DNA of 64,000 nucleotides. It comes from Moringa oleifera. Its lineage: Eukaryota; Streptophyta; Magnoliopsida; Brassicales; Moringaceae. A program made the position numbers and the translations under genes. The notes under the pieces were generated by a model. The model saw only the letters and a program-made list of their open reading frames with translations. It was not told the origin of the DNA and did no database searches. The stretch covers positions 3,100,001 to 3,164,000 of the forward strand of contig JAJFZO010000087.1 of NCBI GenBank assembly GCA_021397835.1, read 5' to 3'. Below are positions 47,110 to 58,872 of the stretch, piece by piece. Every line of letters starts with the position of its first letter. Position 1 is the stretch's first letter.

Positions 47110-47386
47110 AGTTTAGATTTTCCTATGAGAAATTACTCGGAACACATGGATCACCTTGAAAGAGTTGCATTGATCATGAAAATAGTCTTCCACTTTGGAG
47201 CAATTAGCAGATGATAATTATTGGTTATTTACAAAGTATACTTTTGCAAAAACTAATTCCATCAAATTTGTAGAGCTAGAAGAATTTTGTGAAGAAATTG
47301 TAGAGAGATGCAAAGGCCTACTTTTAGCTGTAAAAGCACTCAGTGGTATCTTGTGCTTTAAATCACTCGGTAGTTGCAAAAATTAA
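47110..47386 (+). pseudogene. NB-LRR (NB-ARC) resistance-gene fragment
   Basis: The piece from about 47195 reads LEQLADDNYWLFTKYTFA, then a linker, LEEFCEEIVERCKGLLLAVK and ALSGIL. This matches the ARC1 end of CC-NB-LRR proteins (L-DDDCW-LF--HAF, EIGREIVEKCKGLPLAAK-LGG-L), with the GLPLA motif decayed to GLLLA. Just upstream, in another frame, LERVALIMK fits the preceding -KVA-IM strand, so a frameshift lies near 47185. It covers under 100 codons and is non-functional. Confidence 0.78.
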
Positions 47387-48932
47387 AAATGAGCAAAACG
47401 TGAGATTGAAACCAAAAAAACAGAAAAGAGAAAAACTTAGCACATGATGAAGAATAGTTCTGAGAGAAAAAAATCTACAACTAAGAATTTAGAGCAAAAA
47501 GCAAAACAAAGCGTGTAAGAAGGAGAGCAAGTAAAAGAAAAAAAAAAGAGATATTGATTATAGGTTTTAGATAAAGAAGTAAAATTATTTATTTTTTGAA
47601 TAAATTAATTTATTACTTGAACTAAAAAAATTTAATTTATCTTATATTTATAATTAAAAGTGAATAAAATTAACTTTATCTTAATCTTTTTATGAATTAT
47701 TTTTTTAAAAAAGTGATGTTTATGTAAAATAAAAATAAAATTTTAATTATTCATATAATTTTGACTTTACATTATTGAAAGATAATTTATAATTTTTTAA
47801 AAAATAATCTCATTATAAATATTATAACAAATTTGAAAATATTTTTAATAATTTATTAAAAGGTATATGTGCATGATATATTATTGTTGTCATGTGTCTT
47901 GTAATGTTATATTGAAATATATAAGTTTATTTGATAATGCAACTCTAAACAAATCACATTTGTTTAATGAAAAGGATATATATCATAATACATATCATAT
48001 GATTCAATATAAAGAAATGGGCAATTTTTTCTTTATTAAATATTTTAAAATATCTAAAAATATATGCTAATAATTTAATTTATTAAAATTATTTTTGTTT
48101 TACATTTTAAATTATCGATTGAACTAATTATACATATATATATATATGTGTCATATTTCAATTTGATTCAATTAAACTATATTTTTTATTTTAAAAAAAT
48201 ATTTATCTAAATTAAAATTCTACATAATAAATTTAGATTTAAAATTTTTTAAATATATTTAGTAGTACATGTCAATGTAAGTAATTATTTTGTAATGAAC
48301 AAAAAGATCAAAAATTCATCAATGTATGTTAAGCATTTAATAATGATTGTAAGAAAATTCATTAGAATATATTGAGTATTTAGTGACACATAAATGATTG
48401 TCACTATAAGTACGTATTTACTAATCTACAAACATGTTTGTCATTATAAGTTAAACATTTTTAAGTATTTACTAACAGATAAAGATGATTGTTAATAGAT
48501 ATGAGAGATTTACTGATGGCAAAACAATCCATCAGTGTAAGCACAAATTTACTAACAATTAGCACAGAACTGTCATTATAAGTAAAATATTTAGTGACAC
48601 GCATAGATATCCAACGCTATAGGCTAAATATTTTCTGATGAAAAATAAATCTATTACTAAAAGTAAGATTTTTATTCACGAACGCTAAAAATCTATCAAT
48701 GTATACTAGAACTAGTTACAAAAATTATAATAAACTAGTATATTTACCAAATTTTAGTGAGGATGATAAAAACAATCATTATATGTATGGAATATACTAA
48801 CAAATTTTTTATTCATTAATAACGATCATAAATTTACTGACGAAATAACAAATTTATCACTATTTATATATAGTGAGGGATGTTAATTGTCACTAAAAAC
48901 TGATGGTACTAAATGACAATTTTTTCGCAATG

Positions 48933-51531
48933 AAGTTCGAAATTTTGGTTAATGACTACAAGAATTTCAAATTTTCTTTGATTGAAGGAAAACCATCCAA
49001 ACAGTCTACCCGCTTTACAAAAAGTTCCAATTGCCTAAATAAATCACAAAATTTTTTTTTTTTGGTACTTGAATCATTTTAATTATTATCTTTTTAATAA
49101 TGTCAAATTTTGACAGCAACAAATACTTAAATTGATGTAACATCTTAACACATTTTTTATCATATGATGATACACATACTTATCTTCAATGGTACCATGA
49201 ATCTGCACACATACAAAATTTATATATTGTTATGTCGTACCTTAATTAAATTCATTCGCTTCTTTAATAATTTTAGAGTATCTAAACTAATTGCTGATAC
49301 TCAAAAACCGTTCGATCCAAGTCCTGATTGAAAATGAGCAGCCTGACCTGCAAAAATGAATATCTTCCATGCTCAAGTTAAAATTATAAAAATAAATAAT
49401 TTTTTTAAAAAAATTTACTCGTATTTTATTGGTGGTGAAATTCTTTTCCACTTAAAAATCACGTGCTAGATCGCGACCGTTCTTGTCTTGTTCCTCAAGG
49501 ACTCAGCCTTTGGCACGTTGAAAACATGCAGGCCCTTTTTGTTAAATATTGCGAAATCCTGTCACGCTCTCACCTGGGACACCGACGCGGCTTTTTGGAT
49601 AAATTAAGAGAATGTCGATTCAGTGGGAAGCAATAAACTATTCTCGGTTGAGTGAAGTAAAACGGAGGCCATTATACTGAAATACCTAATTTGCCCGTAC
49701 CTCCACTTCAGTACTTCAAGCTTGTTTATCAAGTCTAGTTTTTAGGTTCCAAAACCTTTTTATATTATATATTGATCATATATGAGTAAATCCAAAAAAT
49801 TTTAATATTATTTAAAAGTTATAAAATTTTATTTTTAATTTATATATATTTTTAAGATAAATAATTTTAAAAATAAATTCGAAAACCAATTGATGACATA
49901 AAATTTTTATTTTATCATTCATTTGGGATATTAATTTGAAAAATAAAAGATAAACAACACTTGGTGGCATGGGCAAATAAGGCATTTAATATTGACCCAC
50001 TTAAAGTTGAGACACAGAAATGTGATGTAAATAATGAATTGCACTTGTTTGATAGTTTACAACTCTTCTCCCACTTGATTGATGTTTCTATTTGCACTGA
50101 GTGCCTAACAGTCTATTGGATTGATTCAAGTCCTAAACCACCAGAAAGAAAACTAAGTGCCCACCCATGGAATGTTTTGCTTTTGTCGCCCATAAAACAA
50201 GTGACACTTCATATTTTTTAAAATTTTCATTTTTTAATTTATCTTTTTTTTTGCTTTTTTAATATTTTGAAAATTATTAAAAAATCTTTACAAAAAATAT
50301 TTAAAAAAAGATTATATGCAACATCACTTAACTAATCTCAACATTTTTTTAAAGAAACTATATGCTAAATATTAAAAATATAAAAATCCAACAAAGAAAT
50401 AGCAAACTAAAATAGTATTTTTATGAAATGGGAACAGAATTAAAGGTGAATTATTGGACCGACATTATTGTTAACAGTTGCTGTCACTGTAACAGACTTA
50501 GTAAACTTCTAATTCCGGTAAGCATATTACAAAATTATGTGCAACCAAGCAATAATGCTTATTGCTTTGGTACCTCTAATAGGACATGGCACCACTAACC
50601 TGCAGCCTTATTAAAGCACACTGTGAACAAATATCTAACTTAAATTATTTTAACAGAATCTTATAATATATTTATTAATTTGTTAGCTACAGTATGATTA
50701 AAGGATATTTTTGCACTATAAAAAATTAACTTTTTTTGGGGGGGAGATGAAAGTGACATGAAATGATTGGCTGCAAGGAGATTTCCCCATGTGGAATTTC
50801 AATTTCTCTGGTTTAAGATATGAACGTGCCAAATATTTTCATTTTTTTATTAAAAAGTAATAAATATAAAAAATTTAAATTATTTTTATTTTTATTTTAT
50901 ATTTCAAATATAAATTAAAGTTAATTATATATGTGATAGTTTAATTTAATTTAATTTAAACTTCATTAAAAATTTTAAATTAAAAATTTTATAGGATAAA
51001 TTTCAACTCAAAATTTTTGAGATAAAAAAATATTTAAGTTATTATTATAATAAATTTTAAAATTATTAGAGTAAATAATTTTTTAAAAAATACACAATAA
51101 AAAAATATTAACAATTATGAATAAAAATTAAAATAAAATTCTTATTGAGAACTACCTTCATTTTTTACTATTTAATTTCATTTAAATTAAAAATTATATG
51201 TATGACTAATAAGATTCATGTATTAAAATTTAAAATAAAAATGAGTATAATTTAATTTTTTATATTAATTTTTTTAAAAATGAAAAAATTTTAATTTTCA
51301 TCCGCTGGTCGGTTGGTGACAGGCTGTAACAGTGTAATAGCAGACAAATCAAGTTCCTTTGAATTTAATGATGTCTCCAGTTCGAGCACTCAAATTCTTA
51401 CATTTACTTTGCCCTTGGAAAAAAAAAAAAACACCATATTAACACCAGTTTTTTTTTTTTTTTTAAGGAAAAAAGCGAAAAATTAAGAAGAGGAAATCCA
51501 GGAGGCCCACGAAGCAGAAGCTTTCTCTTCT
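48933..51531. other. AT-rich intergenic DNA
   Basis: Mostly A/T with short ORFs that lack motifs (for example 49961-50221). A GC-richer patch lies at 49460-49620. The last part includes the 3' flank of the minus-strand MYB gene. No transposon ends recognised. Confidence 0.5.
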
Positions 51532-52245
51532 CTAATGGAACCCTGAAGTCTCAGCCAAAGAAGAGCTCACATAATCCCTCACTTCCCTAGCAATCACGTC
51601 CCGCATCACATCCCAAAATCCAGCTGGTAACTTCTCCGTGCTCCTCCTAGACCCAACGTCGCAAGCTCTAGTCCCCGGCGGGGCTAGAGTCAACGCGGTC
51701 CACCCGTCATCTTCCATTGCCGTCATGCATTGCTCGGATCCGGACGCAGCTCCACCATGAACACCAATCGTGGTTTGTTCGTACTGTTGTTGTTGTTGCT
51801 GCTGTTGCTGTTGGTTTTGCTGTTCTCTGGCTCTCCTCTTCAACGTGGAGTTCCAGTGATTCTTCACAGCATTATCAGTCCTTCCCGGAAGCAACCGAGC
51901 AATAGTGGCCCACCGGTTGCCGTACCGGGCATGGGCGGCCAGGATGGTCTCGTCTTCCTCAGGCGAGAATGGCCGGTGCTCAACGTTTGGGCTGAGCTGG
52001 TTACACCACCTAAGCCTGCAAGATTTCCCGGACCGGCCCTTTATGTATCGGCTAATCAAAGACCAATTCCTAGGTCCATATCTCTCCACCAGCCGAGTGA
52101 GAATCCGATCCTCCTCCGCACTCCAAGGACCTTTGATCTTCTCCAGCTTGTTCCCATCCCTGGACGACTTCCCAGAGAACGAAGACTCCGAAGAAGAAGT
52201 GTCCGAAGACGACGCAGACGAAGAGCACCTGTTCACCGCTTCCAT
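51532..52245 (-). CDS. R2R3-MYB transcription factor, subgroup 22 (MYB44-like)
   Basis: Single exon, 237 aa, nuclear DNA-binding regulator. A Ser-rich N-terminus precedes the MYB R2 repeat (~36-86; W41, W61, W80) and R3 repeat (~90-137; F93, W112, W131). The recognition helix [20 protein letters not shown] and [18 protein letters not shown] are typical of the MYB44/70/73/77 group, which is also intronless and acts in ABA, auxin and stress responses. A Gln tract (Q145-Q154) follows R3. The C-terminus has a short TALTLAPPG (reduced relative of the LxLxLPG repressor motif) and the helix [19 protein letters not shown]. The start is the first ATG (52245); upstream codons in frame lack [15 protein letters not shown] differs from the canonical ISKSIPGRSGK of Arabidopsis MYB44, so it may be a side branch. 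Confidence 0.9.
   Translation of the reverse strand: MEAVNRCSSSASSSDTSSSESSFSGKSSRDGNKLEKIKGPWSAEEDRILTRLVERYGPRNWSLISRYIKGRSGKSCRLRWCNQLSPNVEHRPFSPEEDETILAAHARYGNRWATIARLLPGRTDNAVKNHWNSTLKRRAREQQNQQQQQQQQQQYEQTTIGVHGGAASGSEQCMTAMEDDGWTALTLAPPGTRACDVGSRRSTEKLPAGFWDVMRDVIAREVRDYVSSSLAETSGFH
51784..51813 (-). repeat. CAG/CAA repeat encoding poly-Gln in MYB
   Basis: Ten consecutive Gln codons, a mix of CAA and CAG, just after the MYB R3 repeat. Mixed codons lower slippage compared with pure CAG. Confidence 0.85.
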
Positions 52246-52365
52246 TCGCAGATAATTCTCACAAGACAGAAGAGTCCTTAACTGGTAGTCAGTGAAAGAA
52301 AGCAACAAGTTTTAGATAGGAAAATAGTAGACGCGTCGAAGCTTATATATACACACAGAGAGACA

Positions 52366-52396
<31 letters not shown>

Positions 52397-55300
52397 GAGA
52401 GAAAGAGAGAGATTTGATGCATGAATGTATTCGGCGCCCAATTAGCTTTTTTTACAGAAGGAAGGTTACTTCCAGGAAATCGGCTTTTGTAAAGTTGGTG
52501 GGGGTGTGTTTCTACGGATAGATGTGCACTGCACCCTCAGGTTATTTTTATTATTATTATTATTTAAACATTTAAATTTAATTAATTAATTATTTTATTT
52601 TATTTTCCTTCCTGTGAGCTGAATTTTGTCGTTCTGCCATTCTTGGTTTGTCTTGACGTGCCAAATGTCCGTTTTGGGTCTCTCTCACCCACATGATAAT
52701 TCATGCTACACATGATTACGAAATTCATCATGTTTTATCATTTATGCAAACATCTTCAAGAAGGTTCCTTTTTTCATGCCCAAATGCTGACTATGCTAAT
52801 TCGTAGGAGACATTCTTGTACTTTGTTCTTCAATTATTTTTTTATCAAAAAATATAATTTATTATTTTTTTAGAAATTAAATAAAATTCTGAAGTGGAGG
52901 GGCAGTGACGGTCCAAATAATAATTGGCAATGAAATGTACGGGCAGGGAGGTGAGCGTTTTAAACATGAGCTGTTTATCACACACGTATAACAAACATTT
53001 TGAGAAATGGGGAAAGTGGGGTCCACCACAGCTTTTTTGACTGCTTTTTGCCGTACCGGATTTTTTTTTTTTCCTACAGCTGGTGAGTCCAAATCCGGAG
53101 CTCCGGTCACTGTGATCGACGGCCCTGATCCAATCACGCTAAAGAACCCTGCTAAAAGCCACCCCCTTAAAATAAACATTTTGAAGATGACTTCAACGTC
53201 TTCCACGTCTGACGGGCCCCACTCCCAGCCTGTAAGAATCTCACGTGATTAGAGTTGAATCCCTTTGACTTTCCTCAACGTTCTACGCAAACCCGCTTTA
53301 ACCTCACTCGTCGTCCAGGAGCGTGTGCATCACTGTACCCCAATTAATCCAACTGTCAGGATTAATTACAGAACATTCCCTGTTTCCATGGAGCGGCTGT
53401 CTGAATCATTCGACTCACGTAATCATTTTAATTGGAAAACTCAACTTCATTAACCTGCTAATACGACTGTGCAGCGCACGCTCCTAGTGAAACGCGTGGG
53501 GATCACAGAAGAGTAATATGAAAGGATCGTGATGATCAATGCATCGTAGCCGCCCACGTGGCTGGATTTATGGAATTTGGAGCTATATGTGGACCCGTGA
53601 CGTAACTGTAGCGAGAAGCAGTTGGGCAGTTGATAAGACAGCTGGCAGCAAAAACCCTGACTCACCGACTCGTTTCAGTGGTTTCAAGTTTCAAATTCTC
53701 CCTTCGTCCCTGGTACGGTGACTACTGAACAGTAAGCTGGAGGTGGAGCCCATCCCTAATAATTCTCTGGTGACAGGTGCATTGTCAATACACTGTGAGG
53801 CCCAATGATTGACCCTGTAGTGTTTAGAGATTTCTTCTGATCGGACGGGATTTAAAGCGCTTGATGCGTAGGTATCAAGGGTGGGTCCCACTGTGTTCCC
53901 TCCCTACCGAATTGCCGGTCGGTTTGGTGCTATAGGGCAAAGAGTGTCCCAAATAGAATTGCCGTGTGGGATCGGGTGTCAGTTTGTCCTCTCTGTGATG
54001 GTCAACTATTATTGGTTACGGGTTGTTGAACTTCCTGTTGTTTCTTTTCCTGGTTATTGCACGCCCTGTTGTTTTCATTACCTATTTTTCATATGATAAA
54101 CGAGTTAAGCATTTAATTTTGTTACTTTGGTACAGTGGGTACAGGTGCTCACAGTCTTTCTTCTTTGGATTTGTTAATCTTAGCAATTCATTGAATTCAT
54201 AACTGTCAATAAGATGTAGCAGGTACACAATTGGATCATCTGAATCTAAATTTTGTCACGTTAATTTGAACTCTGTCAAATAATTTAGATATGCTTTAAG
54301 GTTGAATTTAACTTGATATAGACGTACACTACATGCAAATGTTAAAGCCATTTGATCATATTACAAAAAAATACATATTTTGATGCATTAAAACTATATA
54401 TACATCTCATAAAATATTCTTATTTATCCCATGTTACTAAACAAATTTTTTTGTTTAAAAAATAATAAATCAAACATTAATTTGTAATTTTATATAAATT
54501 AAATTTTAGTTTAAATGATTATAAAAAATTAAAAATATTTTTTATTTTTGAAATATCTAAAAAATAATTTAAGTAAGTTATCCTGTTTATTTCAGGTTCA
54601 TCCTCAAATTTGAATATTTTTTGAAGTAAGTTCTATTTTTTATGATTTTTTTTTTAAAATTTTGATAATAAATTATTAAAATATAACGATAATTTAAATA
54701 TTTTTTTATATCTATAAAAAATTTTAAGTTAAAATTTATCATACGAGATTTTTAATTTAAATATATTTAATTTTTTGATAAAATTTTATTTAAACTAAAT
54801 TGATAAATTAAAATTCGGCTTGTCACTTTTTAAATATGAAGAGTTAATTGGTAATATAAGATAAAAGTAAAAAAATTCATGAGATCTTTTTTCAATATGC
54901 ATTGAATAGAATTTATAATTTTTTAATAAATGTAACTAAAATTATTATATGAATTTATTTAAATTTAATTTTATTAGTATGACTAATTTTTGGGCCACAT
55001 GAAGTTATAAAAGAGCATGGGTTTCGCTTGTTTTCTCTTTGTTCTCAAAGCCCAAGTCAGATTTGGGTTATATGGTTCCCATCGGCCTTTCAATAGGGCT
55101 CTTTCACTTGAAACCCATATTAGTTTTTTCTTTAAAAAAAAAAATTCTAAATGTAAAGTGGAGATGAAAGATACAGACCATGTGCCCTGGACATGATCCT
55201 AGCAACCCGCAAAAAAGTATACATTATGATGATCCAATTTTATCTAAATGAAAATGAAATTGTTTTGAGTTGTATTTATCAATATGTAGATATTATTTAT

Positions 55301-56421
55301 TTTTTCATTATTTTTATAATTAATTTTTTAATTTTTTTAAAATAAGTTTATAAAATAAAAAAATAAGATCTAATATATTATTTTATAAAGTGATTCCTAA
55401 ACTCTTGATCACAGCTTACTGAAAATATATGCAAAGATCACTTTGCTCCAAGTTGATCCATCAAAATTAATGATAAAACTTCTTTTATGTGTGAGATTTA
55501 TTTGTTTGTTTTTTAAAGAAAACAATGCACAAGTCGAAAGTACCCACACATATCTAAAAAAAAGAAAAATTTTATTTTTTTTAAGGTTCGTACATGAGTA
55601 TTTAAGTAAATAATCAATCTTACTAATATATATTTTTTAATATTTTTTAAGTTTTTTTAGGTTAAATTACTTTTAATGAATGGTATGTAATTACTTATTT
55701 GTCCACGTGTAGAAAAATGAGAAGTCAAATATCTTAAAAGTCTCTCTTTTTCTCACTCTTCACTTTTTTACTACGCTCCACCACTTTTTTTTTTTTATTT
55801 CTTTTCATCTTTTTTCAATTAGTGTCTATTGATACCTTATCTTTTATTGCATATCAACGCTCGAAAAGCATTCAAAAGCTAGTCAAAAACTAAAAAAATC
55901 AATGAAAGTGTGGTTTCAAACGACATATTCTATTTAAATTTAGGATTTTTTACTTATTGGATACCCACGGATTGAATTGTCCTTCGACATTAGAGTCTTT
56001 TTTTTTTAATTATTTTTGAGTTAACTTTATAGGTTTGGAAACTTAAATACATATCGATGAACAATTTTCTTTGGATTTTGTTGTTGATTTATGAATCTTC
56101 GATATCTGGGTATGTTGTTGTGCTCCGTTTGATTAATTTCATGACATGTGTCTAAGAACCAGATAATTTTATAAAATTGTATCATCTTTCCCAAAATCAT
56201 ATAAATTTTATTGTATTTTCATTGCATAAATCGTACATATTTTTATCGTACCCTATTTATAAATCATATATTGTTTCATCGAATCATTTCACATATTGTA
56301 CAATGGTATCCAATTTGATTAAATAGCCACCAAAGTGTACTCAAATTGTATCGTATTTATGAATTTGTAACTTGTTTTTGGTATTTATTTGCTTGGCTAA
56401 TTATTTTTTTAAAAGTGCATA
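52246..56421. other. MYB promoter, then AT-rich DNA
   Basis: 52246-52440 is the likely MYB leader and contains a (GA)n run. 52880-54080 has more balanced composition and several short ORFs on both strands (for example 53007-53252 and 53881-54096) without domains; I see no gene. 54100-56400 is AT-rich; the left terminus of the MULE remnant probably lies in its last kilobase but was not found. Confidence 0.5.
52366..52392 (+). repeat. (GA)13 microsatellite in MYB leader
   Basis: GA run about 120 bp upstream of the MYB start codon; a CT run on the MYB strand. Confidence 0.9.
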
Positions 56422-57060
56422 TGGCCACCACTAAGGCTGTTTACAAGCCATATGTGACCCCAAAGAGTCTTGGAAGGCAGGAAAGATGCTGAAGCACTAT
56501 AACAATGAAGTTATTCTAATTCTAAGAAAAATTTTGGATGGCTCACGAAAAGAGAAGTTTAGTAACACTTGTCTTGGGCATTTCTTACATGTACACAATG
56601 ATTTCAACTTTTCTAAGATTATTGCCCTCGACTTATTACTCTTAGACATTTAGTAGAACCACGAGGATGAGATATGGTTCAGATTCGATGAGAATGAAGT
56701 CTGTTTCAGTAAGGTGAAATTTTACTTAATCAACGGATCGAAATTTAGGGAACTATTGGACAAGAAAAATATTAAAAGTAATCCATCCGACATCCTCATC
56801 AAATACTTTGAGGGTAAGGACAAAATTAGTGGCTGTGAATTGAAGACAAAGTTATTGTAAGGAAAATTTGAGGATCTTGATGATAAGGTGAATCTGGGAC
56901 TGTTATACCTGCTAGATGGCACCATCAAAGACCATGACGAGCTACAACAGGTCCCTACATGACAATTTCATCTTGTTAACAATTTAGAAGCGTTAATAAC
57001 TTTCCATGAGGCACATGGGTCAACTGTAACTTTTTGCTGCATTTTAAGAAGGTGGTTGCA
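56422..57060 (+). pseudogene. DUF1985 domain remnant (Ulp1-type MULE gene)
   Basis: The best frame reads FSNTCLGHFLHVHNDFNFS, then LDLLLLD, two stops in a row, and NHEDEIWFRFDENEVCFSKV followed by KFYLINGSKFRELLD. This follows the DUF1985 pattern (CFG-FL, LL---V, EMWF-I-G---RF, EF-LITGL-FG). Further stops near 56858 and 56961 confirm decay. A Ulp1 protease part may follow but is unclear. Confidence 0.7.
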
Positions 57061-58870
57061 AATTGAGCAATAGAGAGTCATGGATTGAGCTACAATGCCT
57101 ATGGCTTCATATAGGTATTGCATGTAAGTACAAATTTATTTTTATGTTATTTATTTATTTTCCTTATTTATGAGTCATGAAACAGGACTTGTGCATGGTA
57201 CTAGGTTATTTCAATTCAGATCAACGAAATAGAACTTGGTTTTCCTATTTCATAAGTTTTTGCATTCGACGCAATATGTGCTACCAATGTGCAGGGTACT
57301 AGGTGCTCAAGCTCTAACCTATCCTTGCCTTGAATTTATCAGTAGAAGTTCCATCGCATGCCTTATAGTTTCATATATTAATTGGTATTTTGTATATTAA
57401 TTGGTAAGTTCTAATGTATGACTTATGATTTCGTATTTAGATTCGTATATTAATTGATATTTTGTATCTTCTTTCTTAGTTTCGTATATTCATTTGGTAT
57501 TTCATATATTCTTTCTTAGTTTCATACTTCATTTACCGATTTCATATCTTCTTTCTTAGTTTTACATATTTATTTGCTGATTTCGTATCTTATTTTTTAA
57601 TTTTATATCTTCTTAATTTCGTATCTTCATTTACTGATTTTATATTTTAATCATGATGATTTCGTATCTTCATTTATGTTTCATACCTTAAATTATAACT
57701 TTGTGTGTGATTCTAGCATTGGTTTTGTGATTTCAGATTGGGGTTAAGATAAAACTAGACCCAAATGATGTTGAGCACCAGGCCCCATATTATGTTATTG
57801 TTAAAGAGACTATGCTGCCCTTGCAGCCGCATATCTCCAATGTGGCTATTACTACTGCATGTTTAAGGAGTGGAGATAAACATATTTATGAGACAGTCGA
57901 GGTTCTTGTTCAATACAAATATACAAAATTACCAGTATCCTTTTCAAAAACATATAATATATTCATAAAAGGGATGTCATACTAAGTAATTTTTACATAT
58001 TTATAACTTGTATTTTAGTATTGTGCATAACTTTTTTCTTAACTTGATAATTTTTAACAAGCGTGACGTAAGTATTGACCACAGTATCAATATGGGTTGG
58101 TTTTGTAAACTTTAGAAAAACAATGAGTGGGTTGACAACTTGGTAATTTGATTCAAAAATTACATTAATATTTTTAAATTATATCTATAGTCCTTGATTC
58201 GTAACCTATTATTTGGATTCATATAACTTCGAATTTGTAATCTAATTTTGTACCCTGATTCTTTAATAAGTAAGCTAGTTTTGTATTTGGTTCACTATTT
58301 TGTACCTTAATTCTTATAATTCTATCTTAATTTTAAGAATCATATCTTAATTTAAAAAATCTATATTGGTTTTTGGAATCATATCTTGATTATTTAAATT
58401 GTAATCTCATTTCATATCTTTCAAATTAATTTTATAACCTCTTCTCATGATTTTTTAAGATATTGATGTATACTTAAATCAATATCGTAAAAGAGAAAGG
58501 CAGTTTCGTGACGTATATTTGCAGGATGTTTGTACTTGTGACCTTTTGCTTCATGTAAGTTTGTTAATTTTATTTATAGATGTTTACTACTTTCCTTTAT
58601 ATAATTTCTTGACATAATTTTTGTAAATTTGCAAACTATCAAAATGATCCAAATGCTGATTATCCTCTTTCACATTCAAATTACGAAGCACGCAAGTGAG
58701 AGGATGGACTTTTAGATTGTGTGCATGACAAATATTACGATGGGTGTCCACCTTGGCATATTGTCAAGAAGGTGTTTTTTTTTTTTTTTTACCTTAGTTG
58801 CTTTTAATCATGAATACTAGCATTAACTTGATCAATCTAATATATATTCAGTGGCTTTCCATTATTCCAG
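57061..58870 (+). other. Non-coding or heavily decayed MULE interior
   Basis: Short open pieces (for example near 57730-57920, 58450-58540 and 58680-58780, the last reading YYDGCPPWHIVKK) could be remnants of the Ulp1 protease half, but I cannot confirm the catalytic His-Asp-Cys. 57360-57720 is low-complexity, with many TTTCGTATCTT-like repeats. Confidence 0.4.
57360..57720 (+). repeat. Degenerate TTTCGTATCTT-type repeat tract
   Basis: Many spaced copies of TTTCGTATCTTC / TTTCATATATT variants over about 360 bp; a similar, looser tract occurs at 58180-58440. Confidence 0.6.
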
Positions 58871-58872
58871 AA

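Larger units (their letters stand above)
42422..48932 (-). mobile_element. Decayed CACTA (En/Spm) transposon
   Basis: About 6.5 kb. The left end reads CATTATAAAGAAACTGTCATTTA; the inverted right end reads CATTGCGAAAAAATTGTCATTTA, agreeing at 18 of 23 positions and resembling the usual CACTACAAAAAA family terminus. Both ends carry dense subterminal repeats around ACTGATGG/CCATCAGT (42480-42900 and 48300-48900), a CACTA trait. On the minus strand it holds remnants of a TNPD-type transposase (DUF4216) and a TNPA-like Transposase_24 gene. The flanks (TGG and AAG) do not show a clear 3-bp target duplication, so limits may be off by a few bases. Inside are fragments of a receptor-like kinase and an NB-LRR gene, and a 95-bp tandem repeat. 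Confidence 0.78.

Noticed and set aside
49961..50221. 86-codon ORF in AT-rich DNA
   Set aside because: No family resemblance and an antisense ORF of similar quality. Chance.
51730..52281. Long plus-strand ORFs opposite the MYB gene
   Set aside because: They mirror the GC-rich MYB coding strand; their leucine runs are the antisense of the Gln tract. No domain.
52877..54096. Several overlapping ORFs in the balanced-composition stretch upstream of MYB
   Set aside because: All short, on both strands and without motifs. Likely promoter-distal DNA with fewer stops because GC is higher.
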